Assembly: GCA_029202845.1 (NCBI GenBank)
Contig: CP119315.1
Span: 999,501-1,063,500 of the forward strand
DNA from: Candidatus Sphingomonas colombiensis
GTDB taxonomy: Bacteria > Pseudomonadota > Alphaproteobacteria > Sphingomonadales > Sphingomonadaceae
Length of the DNA stretch: 64,000 bases
Direction of reading: 5' to 3'
Shown: piece after piece, positions 17,960 through 27,593 of the stretch
Position numbering within the stretch: position 1 is the stretch's first letter
Layout of the letters: every line of letters begins with the position of its first letter
Made by a program: the position numbers and the translations under genes
The notes under the pieces: model-generated
Told to the model about the DNA's origin: nothing
Databases searched by the model: none
Seen by the model: the letters and a program-made list of their open reading frames with translations, nothing else

Positions 17960-19879
17960 TTACGGGATCAGCCGCCGCACGATCAGTTCGGCCGCCTCCT
18001 CCGCCGTCATGCTGGTGGTATCGATGTGGATTTCGGGATCGTCCGGTGCCTCATAGGGCGAGTCGATGCCCGTGAAGTTCTTGAGCGCCCCGCTACGCGC
18101 CTTGGCATAAAGGCCCTTCACGTCACGCGCCTCGGCATCGGCGAGCGGCGTGTCGATATGCACCTCGATGAACTCGCCCGGCTGCATCATCCGCCGCACC
18201 ATCTCGCGCTCGGCGCGGAATGGCGAGATGAACGCGGTGATGACGATCACGCCGGCATCGGTCATCAGCCGCGCGACCTCACCCACACGGCGGATATTCT
18301 CGACGCGATCAGCGTCGGTGAAGCCAAGATCCTTGTTGAGCCCGTGCCGCACGTTATCGCCATCGAGCAGGAAGGTATGGCGGTTCATCCGCGCCAGCTT
18401 CTTCTCGACGATATTGGCGATGGTCGATTTTCCAGCACCGGACAGGCCGGTAAACCACAAAACCATCGGCTTCTGGTTCTTGAGCGCGGCGCGCGCCTCG
18501 CGGCTCACGTCGAGCGCCTGCCAATGGACGTTCTGCGCGCGACGCAGGCTGAAGTGCAGCATCCCAGCCGCGACCGTCGCGTTGGTCAGCTTATCGATCA
18601 GCACGAAGCCGCCGAGTTGGCGGTTATCGGCATAAGGCTCGAACACGATCGGCCGGTCGGTGGAGAGATTGGCGACCCCGATCGCGTTCAGATCCAGCGT
18701 CTTGGCGGCGAGATGCTCCAGCGTGTTGACGTTTATCTGATATTTCGGCGCCTGCACCGTCGCGCTCACCGTCTGCGTCGCGAGCTTCAGCCAATATGAG
18801 CGGCCGGGGAGCATTTCCTCCTCCGCCATCCACACGATCGTCGCCTCGAACTGATCGGCGGCCTGTGGCGGCGCATCGGCGGTGGCGATCACGTCGCCAC
18901 GTGAGCAATCCACCTCATCCGCAAGCGTAAGTGTAACCGATTGCCCCGCGACCGCCTCGTCGAGATCGCCATCCATCGTCACGATCCGCGCGACCTGTGA
19001 TGTCTTGCCCGATGGCAATACGCGGACCGCGTCGCCCGGCTTGACGCGCCCGCTCGCGATCAGCCCGGCGAAGCCGCGGAAATCGAGATCCGGCCGGTTG
19101 ACCCACTGCACCGGCAGGCGGAATGGCCGCGCCTGATCGCCTTCCGCATCCAGCGGCACATTTTCCAGATGTTCGATCAGCGTCGGCCCGCGATACCAGG
19201 GCGTATTAAGCGAGAGCGCAGTGATATTGTCGCCCTTGAACCCCGAAATCGGGATCGCGACGAAATCGGTGATGCCGATCGATCGAGCAAACGCGTCATA
19301 ATCCGCGACGATGCTGTCGAACGTCGCCTGATCGTAACCGATCAGATCCATCTTGTTCACCGCCAGCACGACGTTGCGGATACCGATCAGGTGCGCGAGG
19401 TAGGAATGCCGCCGCGTCTGCGTAAGCACGCCCTTGCGCGCGTCGATCAGGATCACCGCCAGATCGGCGGTCGACGCACCGGTCACCATGTTGCGGGTAT
19501 ATTGTTCGTGACCCGGCGTATCGGCGACGATGAACTTGCGCTTTTCGGTCGCGAAGAAGCGATAGGCGACATCGATCGTGATGCCCTGTTCGCGCTCTGC
19601 GGCGAGGCCATCGACCAACAGGGCGAAATCGATCTCCTGCCCCTGCGTGCCAACCTTCTTCGAATCCGATTCGAGCGCGGCGAGCTGATCTTCGAAGATC
19701 ATCTTCGAATCGTACAACAGCCGCCCGATCAGCGTGGACTTGCCATCATCCACGGAGCCGCAGGTGATGAAGCGCAGCAGCGATTTGTGCTGATGGCGAT
19801 CGAGATAGGCATGGATATCCTCGGCGATCAGCGCATCCACCTGATAGGCGCTGTCGGAAGCGGGAACGGCCGTGGTCAT
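17960..19879 (-). CDS. cysN: Bifunctional sulfate adenylyltransferase subunit 1 / adenylylsulfate kinase (CysN-CysC fusion)
   Basis: 639 residues. The N-terminal GTPase domain has G1 CGSVDDGKSTLIGRL (about 42-56), G3 DTPGHEQYTRNM and G4 NKMD. EF-Tu-like beta-barrel domains fill the middle. A C-terminal APS kinase begins at about 465, with P-loop GLSGAGKST at 478-486 and the FISPFRAERE motif near 550. The enzyme activates sulfate to APS (GTP-driven, with CysD) and then phosphorylates it to PAPS for assimilation. The start overlaps the cysD stop codon (ATGA), so both subunits are translationally coupled. Confidence 0.97.
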   Translation of the reverse strand: MTTAVPASDSAYQVDALIAEDIHAYLDRHQHKSLLRFITCGSVDDGKSTLIGRLLYDSKMIFEDQLAALESDSKKVGTQGQEIDFALLVDGLAAEREQGITIDVAYRFFATEKRKFIVADTPGHEQYTRNMVTGASTADLAVILIDARKGVLTQTRRHSYLAHLIGIRNVVLAVNKMDLIGYDQATFDSIVADYDAFARSIGITDFVAIPISGFKGDNITALSLNTPWYRGPTLIEHLENVPLDAEGDQARPFRLPVQWVNRPDLDFRGFAGLIASGRVKPGDAVRVLPSGKTSQVARIVTMDGDLDEAVAGQSVTLTLADEVDCSRGDVIATADAPPQAADQFEATIVWMAEEEMLPGRSYWLKLATQTVSATVQAPKYQINVNTLEHLAAKTLDLNAIGVANLSTDRPIVFEPYADNRQLGGFVLIDKLTNATVAAGMLHFSLRRAQNVHWQALDVSREARAALKNQKPMVLWFTGLSGAGKSTIANIVEKKLARMNRHTFLLDGDNVRHGLNKDLGFTDADRVENIRRVGEVARLMTDAGVIVITAFISPFRAEREMVRRMMQPGEFIEVHIDTPLADAEARDVKGLYAKARSGALKNFTGIDSPYEAPDDPEIHIDTTSMTAEEAAELIVRRLIP

Positions 19880-20793
19880 CAGAAATACCCCTCCTGCTTC
19901 TTCTTCTCCATGCTCGCCGATCCCGCATCGCGATCGATCGCCCGCCCCTGCCGCTCGCTGGTGGTGGTGAGCAGCATTTCCTGGATCACCTCTTCGAGCG
20001 TCGCCGCCTCGCTCTCCACCGCGCCAGTCAGCGGGTAGCAGCCGAGCGTACGGAAACGGATCGAGCGCTCCACCGGCACCTCGCCTTCCGCCAGCGGAAA
20101 GCGGTCGTCATCGACCATCAACAGCAGCCCGTCGCGCTCCACCGTCGGGCGTGGTGCGGCGAAGTAAAGCGGGACGATCGGAATGTCGTTCAGCTGGATA
20201 TATTGCCAGATATCCAGCTCGGTCCAATTGGAGATCGGGAAGACGCGGATGCTTTCGCCCTTCGCCTTTTTCGTATTGTAGAGGTTCCACAATTCAGGCC
20301 GCTGGTTCTTCGGATCCCAGCGGTGGCTAGCCGAGCGGAAGCTGATCACCCGCTCCTTCGCGCGGCTCTTTTCCTCGTCGCGCCGGGCGCCGCCGAACGC
20401 CGCGTCGAAGCCATAAAGGTCGAGCGCCTGCTTCAGCCCCTCAGTCTTCCACATATCGGTGTGGAGCGGGCCGTGATCGAACGGGTTGATCCCGCGCTCC
20501 TCGGCCTCCGGATTGCGATAGACGAGCAATTCCATGCCGCTCTCGCGCGCCATCCGATCGCGCAGTTCATACATCGCGCGGAACTTCCAGGTCGTATCGA
20601 CATGGAGCAGCGGAAACGGCGGCGGCGCGGGATAGAAGGCCTTGCGCGCCAGATGCAGCATCACCGCCGAATCCTTGCCGACGGAATAGAGCATCACCGG
20701 CTTTTCACACTCCGCCACCACCTCGCGGATGATGTGGATCGATTCAGCCTCGAGCCGTTCGAGGTGAGTGAGAGTCGTCGCGTCGATCGTCAT
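19879..20793 (-). CDS. cysD: Sulfate adenylyltransferase subunit 2
   Basis: 304 residues from the ATG at 20793 (MTIDATTLTHLERLEAESI). The PP-loop ATP-pyrophosphatase motif is clear in VMLYSVGKDSAVMLHLARKAF, and the family blocks FPLLHVDTTWKF and AAFGGARRDEEKSRAKER are present. CysD catalyses adenylation of sulfate in complex with the CysN GTPase, encoded next with a 1-base stop/start overlap. A longer in-frame GTG start at 20829 exists but would lie inside the palindrome at 20828-20845 with no spaced ribosome site, so the shorter form is preferred. Confidence 0.96.
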   Translation of the reverse strand: MTIDATTLTHLERLEAESIHIIREVVAECEKPVMLYSVGKDSAVMLHLARKAFYPAPPPFPLLHVDTTWKFRAMYELRDRMARESGMELLVYRNPEAEERGINPFDHGPLHTDMWKTEGLKQALDLYGFDAAFGGARRDEEKSRAKERVISFRSASHRWDPKNQRPELWNLYNTKKAKGESIRVFPISNWTELDIWQYIQLNDIPIVPLYFAAPRPTVERDGLLLMVDDDRFPLAEGEVPVERSIRFRTLGCYPLTGAVESEAATLEEVIQEMLLTTTSERQGRAIDRDAGSASMEKKKQEGYF

Positions 20794-20827
20794 GGCTCGC
20801 GAATTGGGCGGCTGGCATTCGCGCGCC

Positions 20828-20845
20828 ACCTCCCATATGGGAGGT
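20828..20845. promoter_or_regulatory. 18-bp perfect palindrome between cysD and the LuxR-type gene
   Basis: ACCTCCCATATGGGAGGT is its own reverse complement. It lies 34 bp upstream of the cysD start and 2 bp before the start of the divergent regulator gene, whose ribosome-binding site (GGAGG) is the right half. It could be an operator for a dimeric regulator. In the regulator mRNA it could also form a 6-bp hairpin hiding the ribosome site. Which, if either, is true is not shown by sequence. Confidence 0.55.
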
Positions 20846-20847
20846 AG

Positions 20848-21817
20848 ATGGCATTCAGCCGGGTTGACGAGACGGATCTGCTGCTACCGCTCCACGCCGG
20901 GGCGCGGGAGGAGCCGCGCTGGGCGACCTTCCTTGCCCGCCTGCGCCAGCGCACCCGCGCCGACAATGCGCATCTGCTCACCGCCCCGTTGCCCCTCACT
21001 TTGCCCATGCCGCTGCCGGCGATCCCGCCCGACCGGCTGCGCCCCAATCGCGTTTACGCCGCCGCCGAACTTGATGAGTCCGCGCCCGGCAGCGACCTGC
21101 GCATCATGCGCGTCACGGAAGCGGGGGGCGCTAGCGCGATCCTTGCAATCACGAGCGTCGAACGCGCCTTCGCTGCGGCCGACAGCGCCCTGCTCTCCGC
21201 GCTTGCCCCGCATCTTGCCGTCGCGATCGCCGGGCTGGCGGAGAGCGAGCGACTACGTGCGCGCCTCGCGACCACGGAAGACGCGCTCACGCGTAACAGC
21301 ACCGGGTGGATCACCTTCGACCGTGATGCGCGCGTGGTGGATCTGGATGCCGTCGCCGCGAGAACGCTACAAGCGCGCACCGGCATCGCCCCTGTCATCG
21401 GACAGCGACTTCGCACCGGTGACGCCGAGGCCGAGCGCCTTCTCCCGCTCGCCGCCAGCACCTTCGCCAGCGGATTCCGATACGTCGCCACGCGCAATCA
21501 CGCTCTCGTCGACCGCCGCGCTTGACGCATTGCTGATCCCAGCCGCGCTCGGGATGACCGCGCTGATCCGCGTCTCGCCTCGCCCCGGCCCGGCGCGCCT
21601 CGCCGCGCTGGAGGCGCTTCACGGACTGACCCACAGCGAAGCCCGCCTCGCCGCCGCACTGGCCGATGGCGCCAGCATCGCGGAAGCCGGCGCGAGCATC
21701 GGGCTCACCATCGAAACCGCGCGCAACTATTCAAAACGGATTTACGCCAAGACCGGGGTGCGTGGTCAGAGCGAACTGGTCCGCCTGCTCTGCACCGGGG
21801 TTACCGCGCTGGCATGA
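20848..21817 (+). pseudogene. LuxR-type helix-turn-helix regulator, frameshifted
   Basis: The N-terminal part (MAFSRVDETDLLLPLHAG..., a GAF/PAS-like sensor region also seen in sphingomonad LuxR-type regulators) reads in one frame from 20848. It would stop at 21525. The C-terminal HTH (LTHSEARLAAALADGASIAEAG, then TIETARNYSKRIYAKTGV) is in the +1 frame and ends at 21817. Removing one base of the GG at 21472-21473 joins them as TFASDSDTSPRAITLSS. The intact protein would be about 322 residues. It is divergent from cysD. The break is either an inactivating mutation or a sequence error. Confidence 0.75.
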
Positions 21818-22121
21818 CCCCCGAAACGGACTCGGCAAGAAAAGCCATGCGAACGGGAACTTGCGCCGGCCTCGCCAGTTTCACTCGTTCAGCAGACCTC
21901 CCTTTCGAGCGGCGGCCGAACCCCTCCCTTGGCCGCCGCTCTTTTTTTCCCCCACACCATCATTTCCGCGTCACTCGCGTGCGGCGGTTGCCAGCCTGCC
22001 GCGCGCGCCATAGGGCAACGGACATGGAGCACAGGCGCGGCATCTCTCGGCTCAGCCACGGTTCAGGCGCATGCGTGTCGATGCAGGGCATGCCCGCATG
22101 GATCTTGCAGGAAATCGTCGC
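21818..22121. other. Intergenic stretch with a strong terminator
   Basis: 304 bases between the broken regulator and the EF-hand gene. It holds the hairpin terminator at 21907-21948 and, near its 3' end, the AGGAAA ribosome site of the EF-hand gene. I see no credible coding region. The 90 bases between the regulator stop and the terminator could be a 3' UTR or a short transcript. Confidence 0.6.
21907..21948 (+). terminator. Rho-independent terminator downstream of the LuxR-type gene
   Basis: An 11-bp perfect stem (GAGCGGCGGCC / GGCCGCCGCTC) with a 13-base loop is followed directly by seven T. This is a textbook intrinsic terminator for + strand transcription. Confidence 0.9.
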
Positions 22122-22583
22122 ATGATATTGGCGCTATTGCTTCAGGCCGCCGCTCCGGTCGCCGCCACGCCGCCGGGGCCGGGCCAGCCGCCCGCCACGA
22201 TGATGGTGGAACCGGCGGCGATGATGATTGCCGCCTGCGATCTGGATGGCGACGGCCGCACCACTGCGGCGGAGCTTCACACCTGTGTCGAGCGCAGTTT
22301 CGCCGCGATCGATACCGAGCATAAGGGCTCACTCGGCTATATCGCCTTCGCGGATTGGGCCGAGCGCTGGCTGGGTGATCGCAACGCGCTGCCCAGCCCG
22401 TTCGAAACCGATGCCGATGGTGACAATCGCATCACATTGATCGAATTGCAGACCAAGATGGCGCAGATTTTCCGCCGGCTCGATCGCGATCACGATGGCG
22501 TCGTCACCCGCGCCGAATGCCTGACGATCCGCGCAACCGTGCCCAGCGACCGCACGCCGCGCGACAAACACAAACCGAAATAG
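22122..22583 (+). CDS. Exported EF-hand protein
   Basis: 153 residues from the ATG at 22122, with AGGAAA about 7 nt upstream. The N-terminal hydrophobic segment (MILALLLQAAAPVAA) looks like a signal peptide. Three canonical 12-residue calcium loops are present: 40-51 (DLDGDGRTTAAE), 97-108 (DADGDNRITLIE) and 121-132 (DRDHDGVVTRAE). A degenerate fourth loop lies at 64-75. The protein is likely a periplasmic calcium-binding protein of unknown partner. It ends 25 bp before tgt on the same strand. Confidence 0.85.
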   Translation: MILALLLQAAAPVAATPPGPGQPPATMMVEPAAMMIAACDLDGDGRTTAAELHTCVERSFAAIDTEHKGSLGYIAFADWAERWLGDRNALPSPFETDADGDNRITLIELQTKMAQIFRRLDRDHDGVVTRAECLTIRATVPSDRTPRDKHKPK

Positions 22584-22608
22584 TCCACCGGGGCATTATC
22601 ACCGCACA

Positions 22609-23745
22609 ATGACCGACCGTTTCACCTTTTCGATCGCCGCCACGGATGGCGCGGCGCGCACCGGCACGATCGCGATGCAGCGCGGCGTGATCCGCACGCC
22701 CGCGTTCATGCCGGTCGGCACCGCCGCCACCGTCAAGGCGATGAAGCCCGCCGATGTCGCGGCATCGGGCGCGGATATCATCCTCGGCAACACCTATCAC
22801 CTGATGCTCCGCCCCGGTGCGGAGCGGGTCGCGCGGCTCGGCGGCTTGCACGATTTCATGGGCTGGGACCGCCCGATCCTCACCGATTCCGGCGGCTATC
22901 AGGTGATGAGCCTCGCCGATCTCACCAAGCGCAGCGAGGAAGGCGTTTCATTCAAAAGCCACCTCGATGGCTCGCGCCACATGCTCTCGCCGGAACGCTC
23001 GATCGAGATTCAGCGACTGCTCGGCTCGAACATCATCATGGCGTTCGACGAACTGGTGCCCACCACATCGACCCGCGAGGTGCAAGCAGGGGCGATGGAA
23101 CGATCGATGCGCTGGGCAAAGCGCAGCCGCGCGGCATTCGACGCCGGCGAAGAACATGCCGCGTCCAACGCGATCTTCGGCATCCAGCAGGGCGCGCTGG
23201 ATCAGGGGCTGCGCAAGGCATCGGCCGACGCGCTGATCGATATCGGCTTTGATGGCTATGCGATCGGTGGCCTCGCGGTCGGCGAAGGGCAGGAGGCGAT
23301 GTTCGGCTGCCTCGATTTCGCACCGGGCCAGTTGCCGGTCGATAAGCCGCGTTATCTGATGGGGGTCGGCAAGCCCGATGATATCGTCGGCGCGGTCGAG
23401 CGTGGGGTCGATATGTTCGATTGCGTGCTCCCCACCCGCTCCGGCCGCACCGGGCAGGCCTTCACCCGCACCGGCCCGATCAACATCCGCAACGCGCGCT
23501 TTTCAGAGGATATGGGGCCGCTCGATCCGGCGTGCGGCTGCCCGGTATGCGGCACATGGAGCCGCGCCTATCTTCATCATCTCGTCAGGGCGGGCGAAAT
23601 TCTCGGCGCGATGCTGATGACCGAGCATAACATCTGGTTCTACGAAGCGTTGATGGCGGATCTGCGCGCAGCGATCGAAAGCGGTACGCTCCGCGCTTTC
23701 GCCGATGCGTTCCGCGCGCGATATTATGGGAATGAAGGAGAGTAA
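22609..23745 (+). CDS. tgt: tRNA-guanine transglycosylase
   Basis: 378 residues, the usual length. Visible family features are the N-terminal RTGTIAMQRGVIRTPAFMPVG, the active-site region ILTDSGGYQVMSL, the nucleophile region DMFDCVLPTRSGRTGQAF, and the zinc site CGCPVCGTW with a downstream HHL. It exchanges guanine-34 of tRNA-Asp/Asn/His/Tyr for the queuosine precursor preQ1 in bacteria. A queuosine-precursor transporter of the YhhQ family is encoded at 52411-53049, so the pathway may be fed partly by uptake. Two small genes follow in the same direction. Confidence 0.97.
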   Translation: MTDRFTFSIAATDGAARTGTIAMQRGVIRTPAFMPVGTAATVKAMKPADVAASGADIILGNTYHLMLRPGAERVARLGGLHDFMGWDRPILTDSGGYQVMSLADLTKRSEEGVSFKSHLDGSRHMLSPERSIEIQRLLGSNIIMAFDELVPTTSTREVQAGAMERSMRWAKRSRAAFDAGEEHAASNAIFGIQQGALDQGLRKASADALIDIGFDGYAIGGLAVGEGQEAMFGCLDFAPGQLPVDKPRYLMGVGKPDDIVGAVERGVDMFDCVLPTRSGRTGQAFTRTGPINIRNARFSEDMGPLDPACGCPVCGTWSRAYLHHLVRAGEILGAMLMTEHNIWFYEALMADLRAAIESGTLRAFADAFRARYYGNEGE

Positions 23746-23747
23746 GC

Positions 23748-23942
23748 GTGTCCGACAATGAAGAACCCAATGAAATCCTCGCCGCCGCGCGCGACGCAAA
23801 GGCGCATGAAAAGGGCGCAGACGAGGCGAAGCGCGAACGGCGCACCCGCAACTGGAATCTCGGCAAGATCAGCCTGGGCGTAGGCATCGGTTCCGCCGCA
23901 GTCGCCGCCGCCGTCCTGTTCGCCAATCGCGACAGGAAATGA
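23748..23942 (+). CDS. Small membrane-anchored protein downstream of tgt, unknown function
   Basis: 64 residues. A charged, Ala/Lys/Glu-rich N-terminal region (about 1-38) is followed by one C-terminal hydrophobic helix (ISLGVGIGSAAVAAAVLFA, about 41-59) and a short basic end (NRDRK). GGAG lies just upstream of the ATG. It sits 2 bp after tgt and its stop overlaps the start of the acetyltransferase gene, so it is part of that operon. I do not recognise a family. Confidence 0.7.
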   Translation: MSDNEEPNEILAAARDAKAHEKGADEAKRERRTRNWNLGKISLGVGIGSAAVAAAVLFANRDRK

Positions 23943-24748
23943 ACGAAGCCGCCGCCCGTGTCGCCACCGCGCGACGCTGGTTCAGGCGGCTCGGGGCCAC
24001 GACGATCACCGCCGCCCCCGGCGTGACGGTGATCGCCTCGCCCGATTATCCCGACACATGGGATGGCAATTTCGCGACAGCCGACGCGGGCGCGATACCG
24101 GCGGCGCTGTTTGACGCGCTCGACCGGCATCTCGCGCATTCGCCGTGGCACGTCGTCACCACCGACGCGCTGACCGATCCGGCGATCGAGGCCGCGCTGG
24201 CGCTCGCCGGCCATGTCGCCCAGCCGCCGGTGATCGAATTCATCACGCGCGATCCGCTCGCCTCGTCACATCCTTTTCCGCCGATCGCGCCCAGACGGGT
24301 GAGTGGCGCCACGGAATGGAACACCTTCGCCGCACTGGTCGATGCCGATCACCGCGAGGGCAAACGCACCGGCACGATCGACCCCGCCGTCGCCGCCGGG
24401 CTGTTGGAGGGTATGCGCCGCCGTAGCCCGCCCGCCGATTACTGGCTGATCGCCGAGCGCGCGGGGGATGCGCCGATCGGCTATGGCCTGACCATCGCCT
24501 GCCCCAACCGCCTTGGCCTGATCGAGCATCTGTTCGTCCTGCCCGAACATCGCGGGCGAGGTGTGATGTCCGCGTTCATCCTGTGGGCGGAGGCATTGCT
24601 TCGCGCGGCCGGCTGCGACGCCTTGTTCATCGACGCCCATGCCGGCGCGCCGCCCGCGCGGCTCTATGCCTCACTCGGCTTCACGCCCGTTTCGCTGACC
24701 CGTAACTGGGTGGCTCCCCGCCCCGCTGAAAGAACGCCATGCGCCTGA
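23939..24748 (+). CDS. GNAT family N-acetyltransferase
   Basis: 269 residues. The C-terminal half carries the acetyl-CoA binding motif VLPEHRGRGVMSAFILWAEALLRAAGC and the final strands (LYASLGFTPVS) of the GNAT fold. The N-terminal half looks like a degenerate first GNAT repeat. The substrate is unknown. The gene starts with an ATGA overlap with the small upstream gene and overlaps the M16 peptidase start by 10 bp, so it is embedded in a tgt-led transcription unit. Confidence 0.85.
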   Translation: MNEAAARVATARRWFRRLGATTITAAPGVTVIASPDYPDTWDGNFATADAGAIPAALFDALDRHLAHSPWHVVTTDALTDPAIEAALALAGHVAQPPVIEFITRDPLASSHPFPPIAPRRVSGATEWNTFAALVDADHREGKRTGTIDPAVAAGLLEGMRRRSPPADYWLIAERAGDAPIGYGLTIACPNRLGLIEHLFVLPEHRGRGVMSAFILWAEALLRAAGCDALFIDAHAGAPPARLYASLGFTPVSLTRNWVAPRPAERTPCA

Positions 24749-27552
24749 TCCTTCCGCTGCTGCTCGCCACCGTCGCCGTTCCCGCGCTCGCCGAGCCGGC
24801 CCCGCCGCTCCCGGCGGTGAAGCCGATCCCGTTCACCCAGCGCACGCTCGCCAATGGCCTACGCGTCTTTGCGATCCGCGACACTGCGACGCCCAATGTC
24901 GCGATCCAGGTCTGGTATGACGTCGGCGGCCGAGACGATCCACGCGGGCGTTCCGGCTTCGCGCATCTGTTCGAACATCTGATGTTCAAAGCGACGCGCA
25001 ACCTGAGGCCCGAACAATTCGATCGGCTGACCGAGGATGTCGGCGGCTATAACAACGCCTCCACCGGGGACGATTACACCAATTATTTCGAGATCGTCCC
25101 CGCGAACCACCTCCAGCGGCTATTGTTCGCGGAGGCCGATCGCATGGCGTCACTCGTCGTCGATCCGGCCGATTTCGCATCCGAACGCGATGTGGTGAAG
25201 GAGGAGTTTCGCCAGCGCGTCCTTGCCCAGCCTTATGGCAAGCTCGATTCGCTCTATCTGCCCGCGCTTGCCTATCAGCATCATCCCTATGCGCGCGGCG
25301 TGATCGGCAGCATCGCCAATCTCGATTCGGCGACTATCGACGATGTGCGCGCCTTCCACGCGACCTATTACCGGCCCGACAACGCGATACTCGTCGTGGC
25401 GGGCAATTTCGACGACGCCGAACTCGATCGCTGGGTCGATCAATATTTCGCACCCATCAAACGCCCCGACCTCCCGATCCCACGCGTGACGGTGGATGAA
25501 CCGATACGCACCAGACCCGTGACGGTGACGGTGCATGAGCCGAACACCCCCCTCCCCGCGATCGCGCTGAGCTATCCGCTGCCGCCCGATCGCTCGGCCG
25601 ACATGCCGGCGCTGATGGTGTTGCAAACGATCCTGTCGCGCGGCGAAAGCTCGCGGCTGCACGAAAGCCTCGTTTATCGCGACGGGCTGGCGCAATCGGT
25701 CGACGCGACGCTCGATACGCGTGCCGGCCCCGGCAAGTTCGACATCATTGCCATCGCCGCCGGCGGCAAGACACCGGACGCGGTGGATCGCGCGCTGCGT
25801 GCTCAGATCGCCAAGGTGCGCGACACGCCGGTCTCAGCCGCCGAACTCGCCATCGCCAAAACCGAGATCCTCACCGATGCGCTGAAAGCGATGGAAACCG
25901 CCGAGGGGCGCGCTCGCGTGATTGCCGCCTCGGTGCTGGTCGATGGTGATCCGCAAGCAACCGAGCGTCAGTTGGAGGCCGTCCGCACGGTAACCGCCGC
26001 CGACGTGCAGCGAGTAGCGCGCATCTGGCTCGCCGACGATCGCGTCGCGACGATCCGCTATCTCCCCGCCCCCGAGGGCGCGAAACCCGATTCGGGGATT
26101 CCCGTCGCCGCAAGCGTGGAGACGCGCGCGCTGTCCGCGCGAACGAACATCGCCGTCGTCACCCCCGCGAGCGACGCAGAACGCGCGGCGCTGCCGCCGC
26201 TCGGCCCGGTCGTCGCCGGCCATGTGCCGGTTCCCGGCGAAATGCGCCTCGCCAACGGCCTGCGGGTCGTAACGGTAGAGCGGCATGACATCCCGCTCGT
26301 CACCGCGCGACTGATCGGCGCGTCGGGCGCGGCGCGCGATGCCTCGGGCAAGGCTGGCACCGCCAGCCTCGCCGCGACCTTGCTGACCAAGGGCACCGCC
26401 ACGCGCTCCGCGACGCAGATCGCACGCGAGGCGGAGGCGCTCGGCGCGTCGATCGACACCAGCGCGGGTCGCGGGGGCAGCGCGATCGGCATCACCGTCG
26501 CCACGCCGGCACTGTCGCCAGCGCTCGGCATCCTCGCCGATGCTGCGCGCCACGCGACCCTCGCCCCCGACGAACTGGAGCGCGCGCGGGCGCAGGCGAT
26601 CGACGCGGCGCAGGTCTCGCTCACCGATCCGATGGAGCTGGCCGGGCTGGTCGCCGATCGCGCCCTGTTCGGCGCATCGGGCTATGGCGGCGTGATCGAC
26701 GGCACGCCCGCCTCGCTGAAGGCGATCACGCGCGCCGATGTACGCGCCGCTTATGACGCCGCCTGGTCGCCCGATCGCGCGACGCTGATCCTGACCGGCG
26801 ATATTTTGCCCGCGACCGCAAAGGCGCTGGCGGAACGCTGGTTCGGAGACTGGCGCGCAAGTGGCCCCGCTCCCGCAGCGCTCCCGAAACCGACGCCCGC
26901 CGCCACGCCGCGCACGATCCTCGTCAACCTGCCCGATGCGGGGCAGGCCGGGGTCACCGTCACGCGCGGCGCGATCGCGCGCGGTGACCCGCGTTATTAT
27001 CCGGCGCTGCTCGCCAATACGGTGCTGGGCGGCGGCTACACCTCCCGGCTCAATCAGGAAATCCGCATCAAGCGCGGGCTATCCTATGGCGCGCGCAGCG
27101 ATCTTTCCGCCAGCCGCGTGACCGGCTCGATCGCCGCCGGCGCCTCGACCAAGAACGCCTCCGCGCCCGAGGTGGTGTCGCTGATAACCGGCGAGATGCG
27201 GCGGCTGGGTAGCGCACCGATCGCCGAAAGCGAACTCGCCACGCGCCGCTCGGTGCTGATCGGCAGCTTCGGGCGCACGATCGAGCAAACGGCGGGGCTT
27301 GCCGGGATCGTCGGCAATGCGGTGATCAACGGTCTGCCGGTCGATGAGATGACGCATTATGCCGATGCGGTGCGCAACACCCCGGCGGCGGCCGTGCAAG
27401 AGGCAGCCGCCACATTGTTCGATCCGGCGAACGCCACTGTGGTGGTGGTCGGAGACGCGGGCACGTTCGGCGATGCGCTGCGCAAGGAACGGCCGGGAAC
27501 CGAAACGATCCCGGCGACCGCGCTCAATCTCGATAGCGCGACGCTGCGTTGA
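24739..27552 (+). CDS. M16 family zinc metallopeptidase (two-domain, exported)
   Basis: 937 residues with a signal peptide (MRLILPLLLATVAVPALAEP). The N-terminal half holds the inverted zinc motif H76LFEH80 with the downstream acidic pair at 155-156 (KEEF). A second M16 repeat begins near 500 (MRLANGLRVVTVERHDIPLV) and lacks HxxEH, the usual inactive half that helps close the peptide chamber. Pitrilysin-like enzymes of this size degrade peptides in the periplasm. Its start overlaps the acetyltransferase gene. Confidence 0.93.
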   Translation: MRLILPLLLATVAVPALAEPAPPLPAVKPIPFTQRTLANGLRVFAIRDTATPNVAIQVWYDVGGRDDPRGRSGFAHLFEHLMFKATRNLRPEQFDRLTEDVGGYNNASTGDDYTNYFEIVPANHLQRLLFAEADRMASLVVDPADFASERDVVKEEFRQRVLAQPYGKLDSLYLPALAYQHHPYARGVIGSIANLDSATIDDVRAFHATYYRPDNAILVVAGNFDDAELDRWVDQYFAPIKRPDLPIPRVTVDEPIRTRPVTVTVHEPNTPLPAIALSYPLPPDRSADMPALMVLQTILSRGESSRLHESLVYRDGLAQSVDATLDTRAGPGKFDIIAIAAGGKTPDAVDRALRAQIAKVRDTPVSAAELAIAKTEILTDALKAMETAEGRARVIAASVLVDGDPQATERQLEAVRTVTAADVQRVARIWLADDRVATIRYLPAPEGAKPDSGIPVAASVETRALSARTNIAVVTPASDAERAALPPLGPVVAGHVPVPGEMRLANGLRVVTVERHDIPLVTARLIGASGAARDASGKAGTASLAATLLTKGTATRSATQIAREAEALGASIDTSAGRGGSAIGITVATPALSPALGILADAARHATLAPDELERARAQAIDAAQVSLTDPMELAGLVADRALFGASGYGGVIDGTPASLKAITRADVRAAYDAAWSPDRATLILTGDILPATAKALAERWFGDWRASGPAPAALPKPTPAATPRTILVNLPDAGQAGVTVTRGAIARGDPRYYPALLANTVLGGGYTSRLNQEIRIKRGLSYGARSDLSASRVTGSIAAGASTKNASAPEVVSLITGEMRRLGSAPIAESELATRRSVLIGSFGRTIEQTAGLAGIVGNAVINGLPVDEMTHYADAVRNTPAAAVQEAAATLFDPANATVVVVGDAGTFGDALRKERPGTETIPATALNLDSATLR

Positions 27553-27593
27553 TCGGAGCGAAATCGTAAACGATCCGCGCTAGAGCGGGCAAC

